Source: Lasioglossum baleicum
Lineage: Eukaryota; Arthropoda; Insecta; Hymenoptera; Halictidae
DNA length: 64,000 bases
Direction of reading: 5' to 3'
NCBI RefSeq assembly: GCF_051020765.1
Contig: NC_134943.1
Coordinates: 6,076,001-6,140,000, forward strand
Shown here: piece by piece, positions 38,322-52,090 of the stretch
How positions within the stretch are numbered: the stretch's first letter is position 1
How the letters are laid out: each line of letters starts with the position of its first letter
The notes under the pieces: model-generated
Database searches by the model: none
The model's input: only the letters and a program-made list of their open reading frames with translations
What the model was told of the DNA's origin: nothing
Made by a program: the position numbers and the translations under genes

Positions 38322-41317
38322 TTGGGAGTGTAAAACCTATAAAGTGTCATCAACAGCTACAAAGTTTTTGGTCGGGCCGTAAACAGCATAGGCCAGTCTG
38401 GATTTGTCTAGATTTCCTATCATTCTTGTCATAAATTCATAAAATAAGCTGTTTAAAACAGGAATCTGATACACAGTATTCAATTTTATATTTCAAATAT
38501 AAAACACCTTTGTACATTCTTATTTCTCCTGATTCTGACATTGTTATTCCCTTCTTTCATCGAGTGCAGTAAAAACGGTATTATTACGACGAAAGGCTAT
38601 TGCTATATAATAGAATCCGCATTCGCTCGATGGCGGTTTCCATAAATGTTCAAGACCAACAATGGCCAGTTCACTTTGTAAAGAAAATCCTTTTCTTCGG
38701 CAAAAAAAGCACCGATTCTTCTGTTTCACGCTTCCCGGCGAGCGAGGAAGCGCACAATGCGTCGGACCTTTTCGAATTTTCTTTTTTTTTTTGCCAACTG
38801 CTTTTTGAAAGAGGAAAAACCGGTTCTCATCGTCGAATTATTTTTCAACGCCCTTTCGCCATTTAGCGGAACCGGCGCGGCGCTCCGGGCTTAATCAATA
38901 TTTATAAACTATTCGAAAAAGCTCGCACACGTACGGTACACTTGATGCACGCCTCGACGACGCGCGACGGTACAACCGGCGTCGATTTAAAATTTAAACT
39001 CGTAGAACCGAGGCTGGGTGACAGCGTTCAAAGAGAAGACAATTTTCGAGGGAGAGAGAGGGAGAGATAGGAGAGAATGTAGCATGAAAACTGTCTGAAG
39101 AGATGCATTTTTCAATTTTGAAAGTTTAATGCGAATGCGTTGCGCTCTTTCCACCCTTTCTACACGACGATTTTTAATGGTTCTCGTTGTACGCTGTTTA
39201 CCCGGTTGTTCAACGTCTAAATTACCCTCGCCTGGAACTGTCAACACAGCTTGTTTGAGTTTGGCTATCTTCAGAAATTGAGTTTCTGCCGTGTAGGCGG
39301 TCTCGGCTGGCGATTCGCTTCGATTCCGATCCAGATTACCCATCCCGGAACGATTTCTACCGCCTCTGGGACTCTCAGAAAATTTTTCAATTGTTACTGA
39401 GTAGATTACCACCTCTAGTAATTTCTTCCAATGAATTTCTTTAATTAATTCTATTTAATTTTCCTGTATTTTCTAAATTTTCTCATGCCACAAATTCATC
39501 AATATTCAGTCTCTCCAAAAGCACAAAGTCCATTTGCTTTGTTTCCCTGAAATTAAATATTCCTTGTTGAATATATTTGCAAAATTAATTTCTTGATACA
39601 CGTTCCACTACTTTCGCAATTTCGCTGATCGTGGTCTGCTCCGATTATTATAATTTCTATCGGGCCGGTTCGGATAGCTGTTTATTATGCAGATTTTCTT
39701 CACACAGTTATTGTATCGCGTTTCTCACGGTCGGGTTGAATTTATCCGGCTATCGGTGGGATCGCGAAAGATTTCCATTAAGATAGCAACGATACATAAT
39801 ATCGCAGCCCCGATTGAATCGCATATCGAGGAGAATTTGGCCGGCACGGTCTGTAATAATAAAAATTTCGTTCCGGCGGATGGAAAATGATACGCGAAAT
39901 TGGCTGGCTAGTCAGCAGGTTGATAAATCTGACTCGTTCTGGCAAATACCGGTACTGTTGCCTAAATCACCACCCTCAGAGCATAGTTCGAAACTTAACT
40001 ACCTTTTCAATTGCCTAAATAAAGGTCACGGCAACTCGTGGCCTTCAATACCAGATTGCTTATGATTCTTCGGTGGATGATTCATGCGTAATCGAACAAC
40101 TGTTGATACCGATCGATGCAATAAGGAATACAGATTCTGTATGGGAGTTCCGTTGGTCTAACCGAGTTTGTGTGAGCAAGTGAAACCAGAAGAAAATTTT
40201 TAAAAATTATTACCATAAAATATTATCAAGTCCGACGCACTCTAACTGCATCCAAGCCGCGCAGAATCGAAAGAAATGCACAACCGGCGATTGAACCGGT
40301 CCGGTTGGAAGAACACGATCAAATATTCACGGTTTATTGGCGGATTGGTAAATAGTGGACCTCATGGGAGAGGCCGGGCTTGTTGAGTTTTCCCGGTAAT
40401 CTCCAAGTCAAACGATCCTAACCGAAGTAACTGCTCCGCGATTAAACTGAACGGGTACCGTACCTTAAGCTCGCCGGAATTGTGCAAACTTAGTTTGCGC
40501 ACAATAACATCGGTAATCTTGTCCTCTGCCCGTGTACATACATATCGGTAGGTACGTGACGTATAACTTTCGGCCTTGTTTGAATTCGATTCCCGCCGCG
40601 GCGCTCGAGCGCAAAAATTAAACGATGTTTGCCGAGCTCTGATTCCGGGAACGTCTCCGAGTTACCGCGCGATTCGAATCGATTCACACTATTCTCGTTG
40701 ACATTTCCTTTTTACATGGAAATTTCTGCAGATTCATTTTTTGGACACTGCTTCTCATTTGAGTATGGCTCGATACATTTGAGAACACAGTACAGGGGAA
40801 AATCGACGAGAGATGAGTCCGCGGACCGGCAGCGTTTCTGCCATTGTTTGCGCTTCATTTTTTATCCGTGAAAACGAGAGTCTCAGGGGTCCGTGTTCAC
40901 TCGAAGCTGATAGAACGTAGCTGTCTGCGAGCTGACAAAGCGGAAAGTGGAAACTGCGACTCGAAACGGTGGAGAACTGTGAGTGGACAGGGAGGTCGGG
41001 GGATATGAAAGGCAAAAAGAATGGTGGTTCGAAGATGGACAGCAAGGAGTGGAGGGTTGAAAAGGAGCTGGAGACTGGTCGAAGATATCTCGAATGCAAC
41101 AGAGGGATGAGAGGAGAGGGTGGGTAGTTGGAAAACGGCTGTCGATTCGGGGATATCGTCCAGATCGAGAGAAGCTGACGCTTTTCGTTTTGCGAACGAG
41201 TCGGAGAACGAAGATACCGAACGAGGCTGGAAAGAGTTGAAATGTTTTTCACCTGGAAAAATACTCTTACTTTTAATTTAATTTTTGTCCCCTTATATTT
41301 ATTACATGTGTATTATA
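38322..41317. other. No gene recognised
   Basis: No domain-bearing frames. The minus-strand frame at 40755-41252 is Ser/Pro/Leu-rich from a purine-rich opposite strand. Confidence 0.5.
39634..39661 (-). repeat. Bipartite motif copy, degenerate
   Basis: GATAGAA, 16 bp, CAGAC on the minus strand. Left half differs at its first two bases. Confidence 0.25.
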
Positions 41318-41929
41318 CAGGGTGAACATTATAAAGCTTTACAGACGAATATCTCCAAAAAATATTGATATTGATTATACGCAGAAATGTTTCAGATGAA
41401 AGTTGTTCGGTACCGAGGGGGACATCATGTGGTGGGATCTTCATTCTTCCCGGTGGACACTCCAAGGTGAGGTGAAGGTCAACTTTCTTTTTTAAATGGA
41501 ATGTCCTATTTTTTATACCATAGATCGATAGGGTATCAAATTCCGAGTATAAAAGCGTTGAGCTTCATATGTGCTGAACCGAGATGTTTACGAGATTGTT
41601 AACACGAGAGTGTTAACGAGATATTATCCAAAGAAGAAAGAAAATGGTTTCGATGATATCTAGTCAACTATTAGATTCAGGACATATAGAGGTCAATACA
41701 TTTTTACTCAGAATTCGATAGTCTATCGATTTATGATATAGAAAGGAGGTCTTTCCATTTTAAAAAATCGAGGTGACTTTCTCCTCACCTTGGAGTGTCC
41801 ATCGGGAAAATAAAAATCCCACCACACGATATCCCCCTCGGTACTGAACAACTTTCATCTCAAACATTTTTGCGTATAATCAATATTTTTGGAGATATTC
41901 GTCTGTAACGCTTTAGAATGTTCACCCTG
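41318..41929. mobile_element. Foldback element
   Basis: The 612-bp element starts CAGGGTGAACATT and ends with its complement. Inverted similarity continues almost to the centre near 41630; arms share GAATATCTCC, TTGATTATACGCA, GATATCCCCCTCGGTAC-like and CACCTTGGAGTGTCCA blocks. By eye they differ at perhaps one base in eight. TA precedes the left end but AA follows the right end, so a target duplication is not clean. No coding sequence. Confidence 0.8.
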
Positions 41930-42035
41930 AACGTGTAAAATAAAATTAAATGTTATTCGACTAAATATGAACGAAGAACTGGTTGCAGAAATCTTAAGGG
42001 AATCATTGAATTGGAGTATTTAGGGAGACCGTCTC

Positions 42036-42064
42036 CGGTCTGACCACAGCAATCCATTTCTACT
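42036..42064 (-). repeat. Bipartite motif copy, left member of an inverted pair
   Basis: AGTAGAA, 15 bp, CAGAC on the minus strand. The plus-strand copy at 42095 faces the other way, 30 bp to the right. Confidence 0.6.
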
Positions 42065-42094
42065 GGCGGGAATCTATAGCCTTGCGGCGGCCGC

Positions 42095-42123
42095 AGTAGA
42101 AGCGGTCGGTTCCTAGGCAGACA
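42095..42123 (+). repeat. Bipartite motif copy, right member of an inverted pair
   Basis: AGTAGAA, 16 bp, CAGAC. With the copy at 42036-42064 it forms an imperfect stem: TTTCTACTG pairs with CAGTAGAAG, and GGTCTG near the base pairs with CAGACACC. Confidence 0.6.
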
Positions 42124-45100
42124 CCGTCACCGAGCCGTGTCAAAGACTTCTCGACCTGGTCTGCGCTATTTGCACAGTATCCATTACGGCACGGCGGCGC
42201 AGGAGGATGGGGATAGTCCAGCGGGACCACTTTGAAAAAACAGTGGCACCCCGTTGGATCTACATGGTTCAATTAAACCAATAACATTGTGTATTCTCGC
42301 ACCTGTACCTGGTCAGCCGCGAAGCAGCCGGTGGTGCATCGATCGGTCGCTACATTCATAATACCACCTGTTACGATGTCTGCTCCGTTTCGGCGGGGAA
42401 AGAGACTCGATCAGACAAGTTTCGAGAGCGATCTCAACGAGGTTCACAAGAGCAGCGGTATCCTCTTAGGTCTCCTCTGCATCGAATCTCCGGGACTAAA
42501 AATATTTGATGATCGATCCCCGTCCATGTAGGTGTACCGATATTTCCTCACGAAAACTTGCTATAGTCTGGTTAAATTCCGGTGAGAAAAATGGGTCGAC
42601 AGGATCGTTTCCATGGGCACGACGCTCGCTATAATCACGGCGATCTCGTGCAAGGAGACCTTGAGGAGGGAAAAAAAGCGGAGACCAGCCGACGCGAAAA
42701 TAAATTTCTGGCTTTTCGCCGGGGAAGATGAAAGAGGTCCGCGAAAAAAGGTGAAAAGGTGAAATATTTGTGTCCGACCTAGGACGACCGCGACTCCTTT
42801 GCCTATCATCGTAGAAGGAATCAGTGAGCGCGGCGCGTCGATCGTCGAGCTTTTATTAGACCTGAAAATCAAAAGGACTCGCCGCGCCGCGCCGGCCCCG
42901 GCGCCGACTACGACGTTTCAAAGAGTAATATTTTTAATGTCTCCTTTGTGACGCCGCGCCGCGAGGAGAGCGAGAACTCCAGCTCTCCAGATTCACGTTT
43001 CTTCGCTTTGCGAGCTGACAACACCGGATCCGCGTTATTATAAGACCTTTGGCACAGAAGTCTGCCATTCGGGACGAAAACGATCGCGAAGTCTTGACAA
43101 TGGGACTTCCTTTCAATCAAATCCACAAACAGATCACTTATTCTTCCTCACATTTATTCGTTGCACTGCGCTATTGTGCAAGACTTAACGTATAGCTAAC
43201 AAACGAGAAAGGATAATACGCAATCTCGCGTCCAGCATCTCAAGGATCAAGATTCAGAATGAAGCGAGCCTTAGGATCCATTCTCAAACTTCATCAGATC
43301 TCAACATTAATTACATTGAGGATCTACAGGCTTCAGAGATTCTCCTGAAAGGGTCTGGTTCTTGACAAATCATCTAGATCAAGGTTTGTCTACAATCAAC
43401 CCCTGTAACAACGCTCCCCAACACCCGGGAATAATTAATAACAAACACCAGTCGGATTAACACTGTGCTTCACGTTGTTGCTTCGCGAAAAATTCGCCTG
43501 ATCGTGAGATAAGCATCCTTGGAGGCGTTGCCACACTGCAGCAAGAAAATGGTAGTAACGAGGGTGAGAAGGAAACCTAAATTCAGCCGCGAGGAACGCG
43601 TAAACGAGCGTGTATTTAGCGGCAGCGTAATCCCTCGCGTTTTATGCACCCGTACGAAAATTTCCAGCAGTTTTTCGGCCCAGCACGACGATTTCATATT
43701 CCACGACTATGCCGAGGCACGTACAACCTCCCCGCCTGTTGTATCGTCGAAAAACGGTTCTCCTTTATTTTGCATACGTTTCGCTCGCTCGTGGTTCGCA
43801 CCGCGGCTGTGTAACCCCCGTGGAACACTGAACAAAGGTTGCAAAATTATCTATGAGGGCTACGCCGAAAGGTCTCATAGCGCTTTTTAAAATGCAAAAG
43901 CGAAACGTTGCGCCGGAGCTGGCGAGACTATTACGACCCTTCACCTATCCCATTAATTATAAATTGTATAACTTAATGAACTCGACGGTGTCCACCGTTT
44001 TTGTCTCCTGGTCAAATATACACCCGGTGTTGTTCAGTAAGTATTCTACTTTACTTACGACGTTTAAAATGTAATTCACAAAGTCAGAAAGGATTAGGGG
44101 TTAATTGGATTTATAATTTATACTGATATAGATATAGATTTAAAATAATAATTTTCATGATACTCGAGTTGGTACCACGGCTAACGATTTCCACTCAAAA
44201 TATTCAAGTGTCATGGTAGACCGTCAAGTGGAATCAAAATTGGAAGCATCTAACGACAGACACAATTATGGAACAATTTATCACGTATACAGAATTTCCA
44301 CATTACTTTTATATTCTGGAAATAATGAAGAATGTTGTAAAAACCGTGCCATCCCGTCACCTCGACAAACATTGTTATCCCGGGAAACGCGTTAGAACAC
44401 TCCCGCTGGTTCTCTGGCGTTGATACTCAAAAAATTTCAAAGGAAAATTGGATAAGCTTCGTTCCGGCGACAAAAGACCGAAATTTTACGGGACATCAAA
44501 GCGTCCGCGCGTAAATCAGCTCAGAAATGAGCTCTCGCGTGCGTCGAGACGCCGCCAGTGAGAGGATCGAGCAGCGCGACGCGTTTTTACGCGTCACCAA
44601 AAAAGGTGATACGAGACCGGAAAGCTCTTACGTTACGCAATCTTGAAGCAGAAGCGGTCGGCTTTTTCGGCGAGGAGCTTGGCTCGCCGAATAATCCGAG
44701 ATAAAAGCTCGTCACAGCACCGGCCGCCCAAGAAACGGCGAATTTCGGTTATCCTTGCCGTTTTTTTTACCGCGACTGTCTCCACGGAGATCAGACCAGT
44801 CAGTTCGAGAGAGGGAGAGAGAGGGTGAAAGATTGAAAGAGATAGAAAGAGAGACTGGATATTCGAGGTTGAATCCGGAACTGCGATTCACGGTGCAACT
44901 GGGAAACATCTGCCCAGGGAGCTTTAAGGCTGGTGACGTTCTTCCAGGAAAGCTTTCGAGCAGCAAACGAACCCCGAAGTGGGAGCCGCCGGGGATAAAA
45001 CTCTTGATCAGATTAGAATTTTCTTTCTGCGATTTGTTCCGCTGGAATTTGAAGGAATTAGGGGTTTTCTGACTCCTCGCCGACCCACATCACTCGGAAT

Positions 45101-46027
45101 CCTTTAAGTAGTTTTACATAGAGCCCCCGCGGAGATGGTCTATCCACTTTGTCAAACAAAATACTTTTACAACCAGTCTGCACCGCAATATATCAGATTC
45201 GCCAGCTTCGATGCTATCGGAATCCATTCTGTCAACGAAAAGTTAGCTTCTGATGTGCAACGGACCCTAGTCACTGGAAATTGTCTAGTTTCATACAAAG
45301 TCTAGAGATGTTTTGTTCGCAGAAAATGATGTTCGAAGTTTGTTTTACAACATGTTAGATTTACTAGAAGCGTTCAATATCGTGGAGATTACTTTATGGG
45401 ATAAAAGTGTCGGGATGTTCTGCTGTGGCTGGCGTTTGGTTGAATTGCATCACTGGAAATCCTTCATATATTGCATAATGGTCAAGTGCTTAAAATCCAA
45501 AAAAATCTCAATAGATTGTTAATTGTTTGCGTTTGTGAGTGGCTAGTATCTTGGTGTGGCAGTTGAAATTGAAGCTTAACTTAGTTTCCGAGGCAATACA
45601 AGACTTTTGGCGGAACGGTTCGCAACTACGGAGCATATATTCACGACGCAGAGATACCGGACATTATCCGGTCCGAGTGAAAGCTCGAGCAAGTTGGTCC
45701 AGTGCGGGTCAAGTCGGCGTCCGTGACGTTGCACCTGAACAATTCTACGAGCAGTCCACAAAGGGAACGGTATATTTTAGCGTGTGCCGGCGACACGCGC
45801 GTTTACAAGCGATACACGTGTCCCGAGGTGGGGGCCCGCGGCATGGGCGGCCTGTTCACTTCATGAAACATTTCAGTCGCGCAAACAATGCTCGGTAACG
45901 AAGGGCTGCTCATAGCGCGCGTCCACCCGCTCTCCAGCTCTCGCTTTTCATGAAGCATCGAGGTTTACTTATTGCGTTCGCCGCGTCGCCGTGCCGCGTC
46001 GGTTAAGCCAATTATTTAGCTCGTTAA

Positions 46028-46551
46028 GGATGTTCTGGAGGTACAATGGGAGACAAAAGTACAAGAAATTTGAAATCCATCAATATATTGGCAATGAAAG
46101 CCATTCATGAGTATATTTTGCATTAAACTTTTGCGAATACTTGTACCCTCTGTAGCTGTATTCAGTGGTCTACACTTGTCGCGTTTCCATGCTAGTGAGA
46201 CACAACACGATAAATTTGACGTTTTGTAACAGTTTATAATTTTTTGCTCTGTAACTGTTTAGTGAATCCTAATAAGTTTTGAACATAATTAATTACATAA
46301 TTTTTACTGTATACAAAAAAAACTGGAGTTTCTAGTTGCGTTTTTTCAAGGTTTGAACAGGGTTTGAAGTGGAATTTCATGAATTCTCCATAAGAAGACG
46401 TGTTAAAATGTGCAAACTTTAAGTTGCTATAATTCTTAAACGGTGCAGTGAATCGATGCCAAACTTTGGTAATTGCATTAATTTAGTAAGAATTATATCT
46501 TGTCAAATTTTAAAAAATTTTGTTGCGTTTTTATATACCCCCAGAACATCC
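46028..46551. mobile_element. TTAA-flanked DNA element
   Basis: Termini GGATGTTCTGGAGGTA (46028) and TACCCCCAGAACATCC (ending 46551) are inverted with one mismatch. TTAA flanks both sides (46024-46027 and 46552-46555). A TTAA target suggests a piggyBac-like mobiliser; a TA target of Tc1/mariner type (with the terminus one base longer) is equally possible. A second smaller element appears to lie just inside the left end. Confidence 0.6.
46044..46152. mobile_element. Nested small MITE
   Basis: Lying directly after the left terminus of the outer element, it begins CAATGGGAGACAAAAGTAC and ends GTACCCTCTG, with TA on both sides (46042-46043 and 46153-46154). The termini resemble each other and the Tc1-like end at 11502 only loosely. 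No coding content. Confidence 0.4.
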
Positions 46552-46752
46552 TTAAATGGCTATCGAAACCTCTACACCGAACCAGCTGTGTTTATCCGAC
46601 AGAAGACAAATTCAGGCAAGCGAAATGTCCAGTGATATTCGGAGACGTACTTTGTTAGAGATGAAAGGGTCGTGATTATATCGTGGATGATGTAACGGAG
46701 AACTTAATTTATTTACACAGCGAATATATCAATTGTGAACGTAGTAATTACC

Positions 46753-46781
46753 ATGTCTGACCATTCCTGAATGTATCCACT
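46753..46781 (-). repeat. Bipartite motif copy
   Basis: AGTGGAT, 15 bp, CAGAC on the minus strand. Confidence 0.6.
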
Positions 46782-49648
46782 TGCGGTTCAATCTGATAGT
46801 GCTGCTTTCTGTTTCAAATGGTTGTACTAATTACATCACAGTCCATTACCAGTTTACAATCAAATTGTGAACAAAGTTGTTGGTGTGTTGGACCATTGTC
46901 GACTAAATTTGCTTCCAATTAATCTACCTTTGATTTCACGTATCTGGCCGTACCGTTTAATCTACACGTAAATATCGTACACTACCATCTCCTACAAATG
47001 ATAGAGACGGTTTCGGATTCACAGTTTCCAAGATGTTTTTTCTTCTGCAGGATATAGGATAGAGATAAAGGAAATAGAGTAGATAAACACATTCTCCTTT
47101 TAATTATAGTTTTGCCGTCCACTCCTAAAACCCTCTCAAATAATCCCTTTATTGATCTACATTTACATTTTTACGACGCGTCGGGATAAAACGACGCTCA
47201 CGAACGAGTAAAAACCTGACCGACGGCGATTCCAACAGCAATTAACTTAACACATTATCGTCCGGGTCTGCACATTCATGTGCTTCATTAAAATCAATGT
47301 GATGCCCGTATGCACGATTCACGCGCTTCGTTAAAACCCGAGCATTGATTTTCTGTGTACAGTTTCGTACGACGTTTTGCGCGAAATGTCTTTATTGTCA
47401 TACTTACTGGCAAGGCAGTTGTGTACAATGATGGATTTTATAGAATGTCTGTAGATAAAGTGTTCGAGTGGAATTTCGATCCGCATTTTTCCGTTCATAA
47501 AAATCTACTACATCGTAAAGTATCGCAGCGAGTTAATGAACGCCCGCCAGCAATTAAGGGAAGTTGGGGGAGCAGCAGTAGGTTGTGCAGGTTCGCTAAA
47601 CAATCCGAAAATGAACTCGCTATCGTTTTTCCAGCTGCGCGATCACGAGAATCCGGTTGGATCGCGTTACACGGTGGCGGCTACCGTTTGAACGGGCGGA
47701 CAATGTAGATGGAAATCGGTGTATCTCGGTGACCCGGAGACCCGCAGTCCGCAAGCGACCCGCAGGGCAGGGTCGCGGCACCGTGTCGACAGTTTTTCGA
47801 GGCGTTCCCGTGCACTTGACAGCGCTTGGCGCGTTCAAGAGTCGCCGCGGACCGTTTCAAGCGGGCCAATTCCGCGCGGCCGGCCGTGAAACGCTTATTG
47901 ATTCGCGGCCCGGATGGATCGGCCCACCAAATTGCTTGTTTTCCGGACGAAACAGCCAGCAGAAGTATTAATTTGTCTCCCGCGGGAGCGTCGCCGTGGA
48001 AAAACCCAACGTACCCCGTGTATCCGGTGAAGATGACAATTTAATTGCGTCCGCCGCAAAAAGTTCACCGGAAAGAACGCGACTCACGATTTGGACCCTC
48101 TGGATACCATTTGCGCGACCGTTTGTTCCATCAGAAATCCAATAATACCCCTCTGGATCCGCTTTTCTCGCATAATGGGTACCTAACGAGTCGGACAGAA
48201 TAAATCCGACTGATATTTGTAACATTCAACCCTCGGACAGCGGGCAGCTTCTGCAACTACATACATAATTGAATATGTTGAGCACCATTCACTGCTTTAT
48301 TTATGAACTCTCGAAATCCAAGACTAGAAGGTTCCCGAATGAAACTCGATTTTCGAGTTGCTATTGAATTAAGGAGCGAAATTTTCCTGTAACTAGGTTC
48401 GACGATGGTCCAGTTGGATGGGTTCAATAATCCACATGGCAGAAAGTGGCCGCGAGCGAAATTTCTTGATGTTGCAGGAGTCGAGACACGTTTTTGAAAC
48501 CTGACTGAGTGAGAAAACCGATTACTCCAGAATCATGTACGATATAATATCCGTAAAATTAGGAAAGGTTTAAGTGTCATCACTTTGCTGATTTCGAAGT
48601 TGTACATAAAGTACGAACCTCGGAATCCCACAATTAGTATCGATCTTCATGTAAATAGATATCCTTCAGCTCACTTCTTTTATTTAATTCACTTCTCCAT
48701 CTTTTATTCCTTACACTGTCTCCTTCTTCTTTTTCTTAAAATTTCTCTTTCGAATCTTTCCCTCGCTGTCTTCCCTTCTCTTCTACTTTTAACTATTTGT
48801 CTTTCCTCATCTCTTTAATCTTCTTTTTTGCGTAGTACTTCGTTTGTTCTTCTCCCCAAAGCATTTCCTTGTTTCGGGTCCTTTCCTGGTCCGTGTAAAA
48901 AGCAGCAGCTTCCCCGTTCGCCGAGTAATATCACACGGTAGATGGTCGTGCAAAAAAGAAACCCGCCGCGATTGATCATTCTCGCGAAGCCCCCTGGATC
49001 TTCGCGGAAACAAAAATTGTCCCGCGGTCTAATTAACCGAGCGACTTCGCCGACCGCTTCAATTTGCATCGAAACGGGTGCAGAATGGAAGCCCCGGCCC
49101 GGTTTGAATATCGTTAATGAAACTCATCAGTCCGCCTCCGCCCCTTCTTCCCGCTGCTCTCGCAGCTTTCTTAATATTCCGTGAGTCGGCAACGTTCGCG
49201 AAAACACCAAACTGGTCGCTCGCGTTCAACGCAATTCGAAATCCAATCGCGACTCCGCTTTATTTAATGAGATGCAAATTCGCGGGACTTCGGGAATTTT
49301 CTCTTCACCGCTAACGCACAGACTTAGCGCATTAACGAGAAGCAGTATTAATTATAGGGTATTCGCGCAAACTAAAACAGAATCGGTATTAATATTGATA
49401 TAGTCAAGCTTGATAGTAAATGGAAGTCAACTTTCTGAATACGCTACTATAATTTTGTTAGTGCCCTTCTTCTTGTTACAAATAATTTATTATTCTTGTG
49501 AAATCATTGATAAAAATAGCGCAATATGGTTAACGAAAGCTGGGTAAAAATGAAGAGGAAAATATGGTCTTTTGAGTAGTCTCGTTTTCGAGGAGAATAA
49601 GTTCCAATTTGCGTAGAGCGTACGTGCTCTCGTGTACGGCTGCCTAAT

Positions 49649-49677
49649 AGGTCTGACCATGGCTGGCGGTTTCTACT
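49649..49677 (-). repeat. Bipartite motif copy
   Basis: AGTAGAA, 15 bp, CAGAC on the minus strand. The spacer holds CGCCAGCCATGG. Confidence 0.6.
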
Positions 49678-51107
49678 TTCGCCGAACATCGACAGCGTTA
49701 CGTTATTATTTCTGTATTCCTGATGGATCGTCTTTTAACGATCGTGCTCACATATGTATCATAACAATTCCATATTTATCGAACATGTAAATGAGTAGGT
49801 AAATTCATATTAAATTTTAACTGATTGGAACGATTTCCACGCGAAATAAAATTACATTTTTAATTAGTCGCGTGTGAGCAGGACTGTGCAATTTCCTTGG
49901 GAAAAATTCACGCAGCAACAGAACATTCTAGATTACCGAGAATGTTTTACCGCGACCCCAGCGAGGAGCTCTCGCCTGGCCAGGGTTAAAATAATATTCC
50001 CGGCGACCTGGGTCAGTGTACACACCTCGCGAAGGATTTTAATACCGCAATTTGTACAGCAAACACCGTGTCGACGGGTGCGCGTGTTCGCTTGGCCAAC
50101 TTACACCGCTGAAAACAGTGTATAACCGTTAATACGGTCGCTCGTTAAATATTGTTTTATTCATCCTAGTGCAGCGGCCCCGGCGTGTTTCACGTTGCAA
50201 CAGCGGTGAAATAACAATTCCGCAGTACAGTACAGACCTTTGGGTTCGGCATTGAAGGTTTCCGCGAGACATTGGATCCTGGGTGATCCTGTGTGAATCG
50301 ATGGTGTCTGATTTCCATTGCGTCCCAGGAATGAATTTCTTCGCGTCTCCATTCGAGGCGTCGCCGCCGCCGCCTAGCCTAGTCGAAACCACAATGGCCA
50401 ACGGCGACAAAGGGAATACCAATCGGGTCGTCAAAGGAACGGGCAACGTCGAAGACGATGGAGGGAAAACCCATCGTGATGAATTTCGGATCTTTAACGT
50501 TCCTCGCAGCGACGCCGGAAGCCGCGCGGCCCGTGTATACTTATCGCGCGAGAGCCTGACACATTCTTATTGGAAAGAATCCAGCCTGGATTTCGGTAAC
50601 CAATAACCCGGGTCTCGCTTCGCCGCGGAAATAATCCCGACTCTCCTCCTACTTCTACTCTTTCTCCACCTTCTTCCTATTCCTCCGTTGCCTTTTTGCC
50701 CCATTTCCTTTCTGCCACTGCTCGATTCCCAGTCGGAATTATTAGCATCGCTCGGGAAGCATGGGACGCCGGCCCATTCATTCGGCCGCGGACAATAAGA
50801 CGCTTTGAATTGTCGGATCGACAATGTGCTACTAATTTGTTACACTGGAGGTGCTAGATAGGCTCAAATGCTTTCGGACCACCAAAAGGTTTTTTAATCA
50901 CTGTGGTACATGTAAAAACTGAGTGAGTTTCTTCCGAGTAACTCTTTTAAACGGTTAGATAGTCTTCTGCAAGACATCATTAATCAAAAAATACGTGACC
51001 AGCCATTAGACGATTACACGACCGTCTATCTCTCCATTCACATCAAATTAGCGTAGAGAATGAAAAATATACAACCTCGTATACGAATGTACGTAAACAT
51101 TCCGATA

Positions 51108-51136
51108 AGTGGAAAGAGTCGACAACGGTCAGACAC
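51108..51136 (+). repeat. Bipartite motif copy
   Basis: AGTGGAA, 15 bp, CAGAC, ending ACGGTCAGACAC. Confidence 0.6.
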
Positions 51137-51899
51137 GCGAAAAAAAGGAGTTCTACTGTTCTCGCGTGCCGGATGACCGTTGAAACGGAATTCCCGACGC
51201 AAGGAACTTTACGAGAGCCAGTTTCACTTGCCACTTTATTGCGAACCGCGTTCGGTATTTTATTTTACAAGCGTCGGGAGGGGAAGGAGCGCTATGAGAT
51301 ATTTCGTCGTCAATTAAAAATATTTCAGGGGTGGTTGTCTTGTTTATTTTTCTTTCTTTGCAGAGGCCTCTCGCGAGAGCCAGCGAGGATCGCAGCGCGT
51401 TGCCGTGCCGGTCGGAATGCAATTATATCGTGTGCATGAGATATAATCGTTGCCTCTCGGGTTTACGCTGATGCCGCGGTTAAACAGCATGATTTCCCCG
51501 AATCTAGATGAAAAGAAGCAGCGGAACAGCAGGCAGAAAGAAATTTAATTGGGTCGGGCAAAACGTGGCCGGGAGCATTCGTTCTACGGGCGAGAGACAT
51601 GGCCAGCTTGCGTCTGCTTTTTTCGGCTTCGTTGAACTTAATTGAAGCGGTTCTACGGATCCCGACGGTGGCGTTACAGTCGACACGCTTCACGAACCAA
51701 AGCTGCAATACCCGAATTCCACGTAGTTCCGTCGAATAACATCCGCGATACAGGGATATCTTATGAAGAAATCGCTTTGTGACCGGCCGTTATCCCTTGC
51801 TTTTCAGCCAAGTAAAAAGTCTTTTTTTCATTCAGTATTGTTACAACCTGAACGCAACACGTGCATATTCTTAATAGTATTAGCCTTGTGATCCGAATC

Positions 51900-52090
51900 C
51901 ATACTCGATTAGCGTTTAATCGATTTAATCTATTCAATTTAATTTATCTACTCACATTTTATTTCATTTAATTCCAAGTGAATTTAGTTCCATTAGAATT
52001 GTAATTGTGATTATTCCATTCTATTTAGTTCAATTGTAACTAAATTTAGATCTACTACATTAAGTTAAATTGCAATTTAATTGAATGAGA
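51900..52090. repeat. AT-rich low-complexity tract
   Basis: Diverged reiteration of TTTAATT and ATTCAATT-like words. No coding or structural signal. Confidence 0.6.

Larger units (their letters stand above)
41930..46023. other. No gene recognised
   Basis: Holds the inverted pair of bipartite motifs at 42036-42123; otherwise CpG-rich DNA with chance frames. Confidence 0.5.

Noticed and set aside
42000..42140. microRNA gene
   Set aside because: The hairpin is imperfect in the middle and no known seed was recognised; kept only as a finding about the motif pair.
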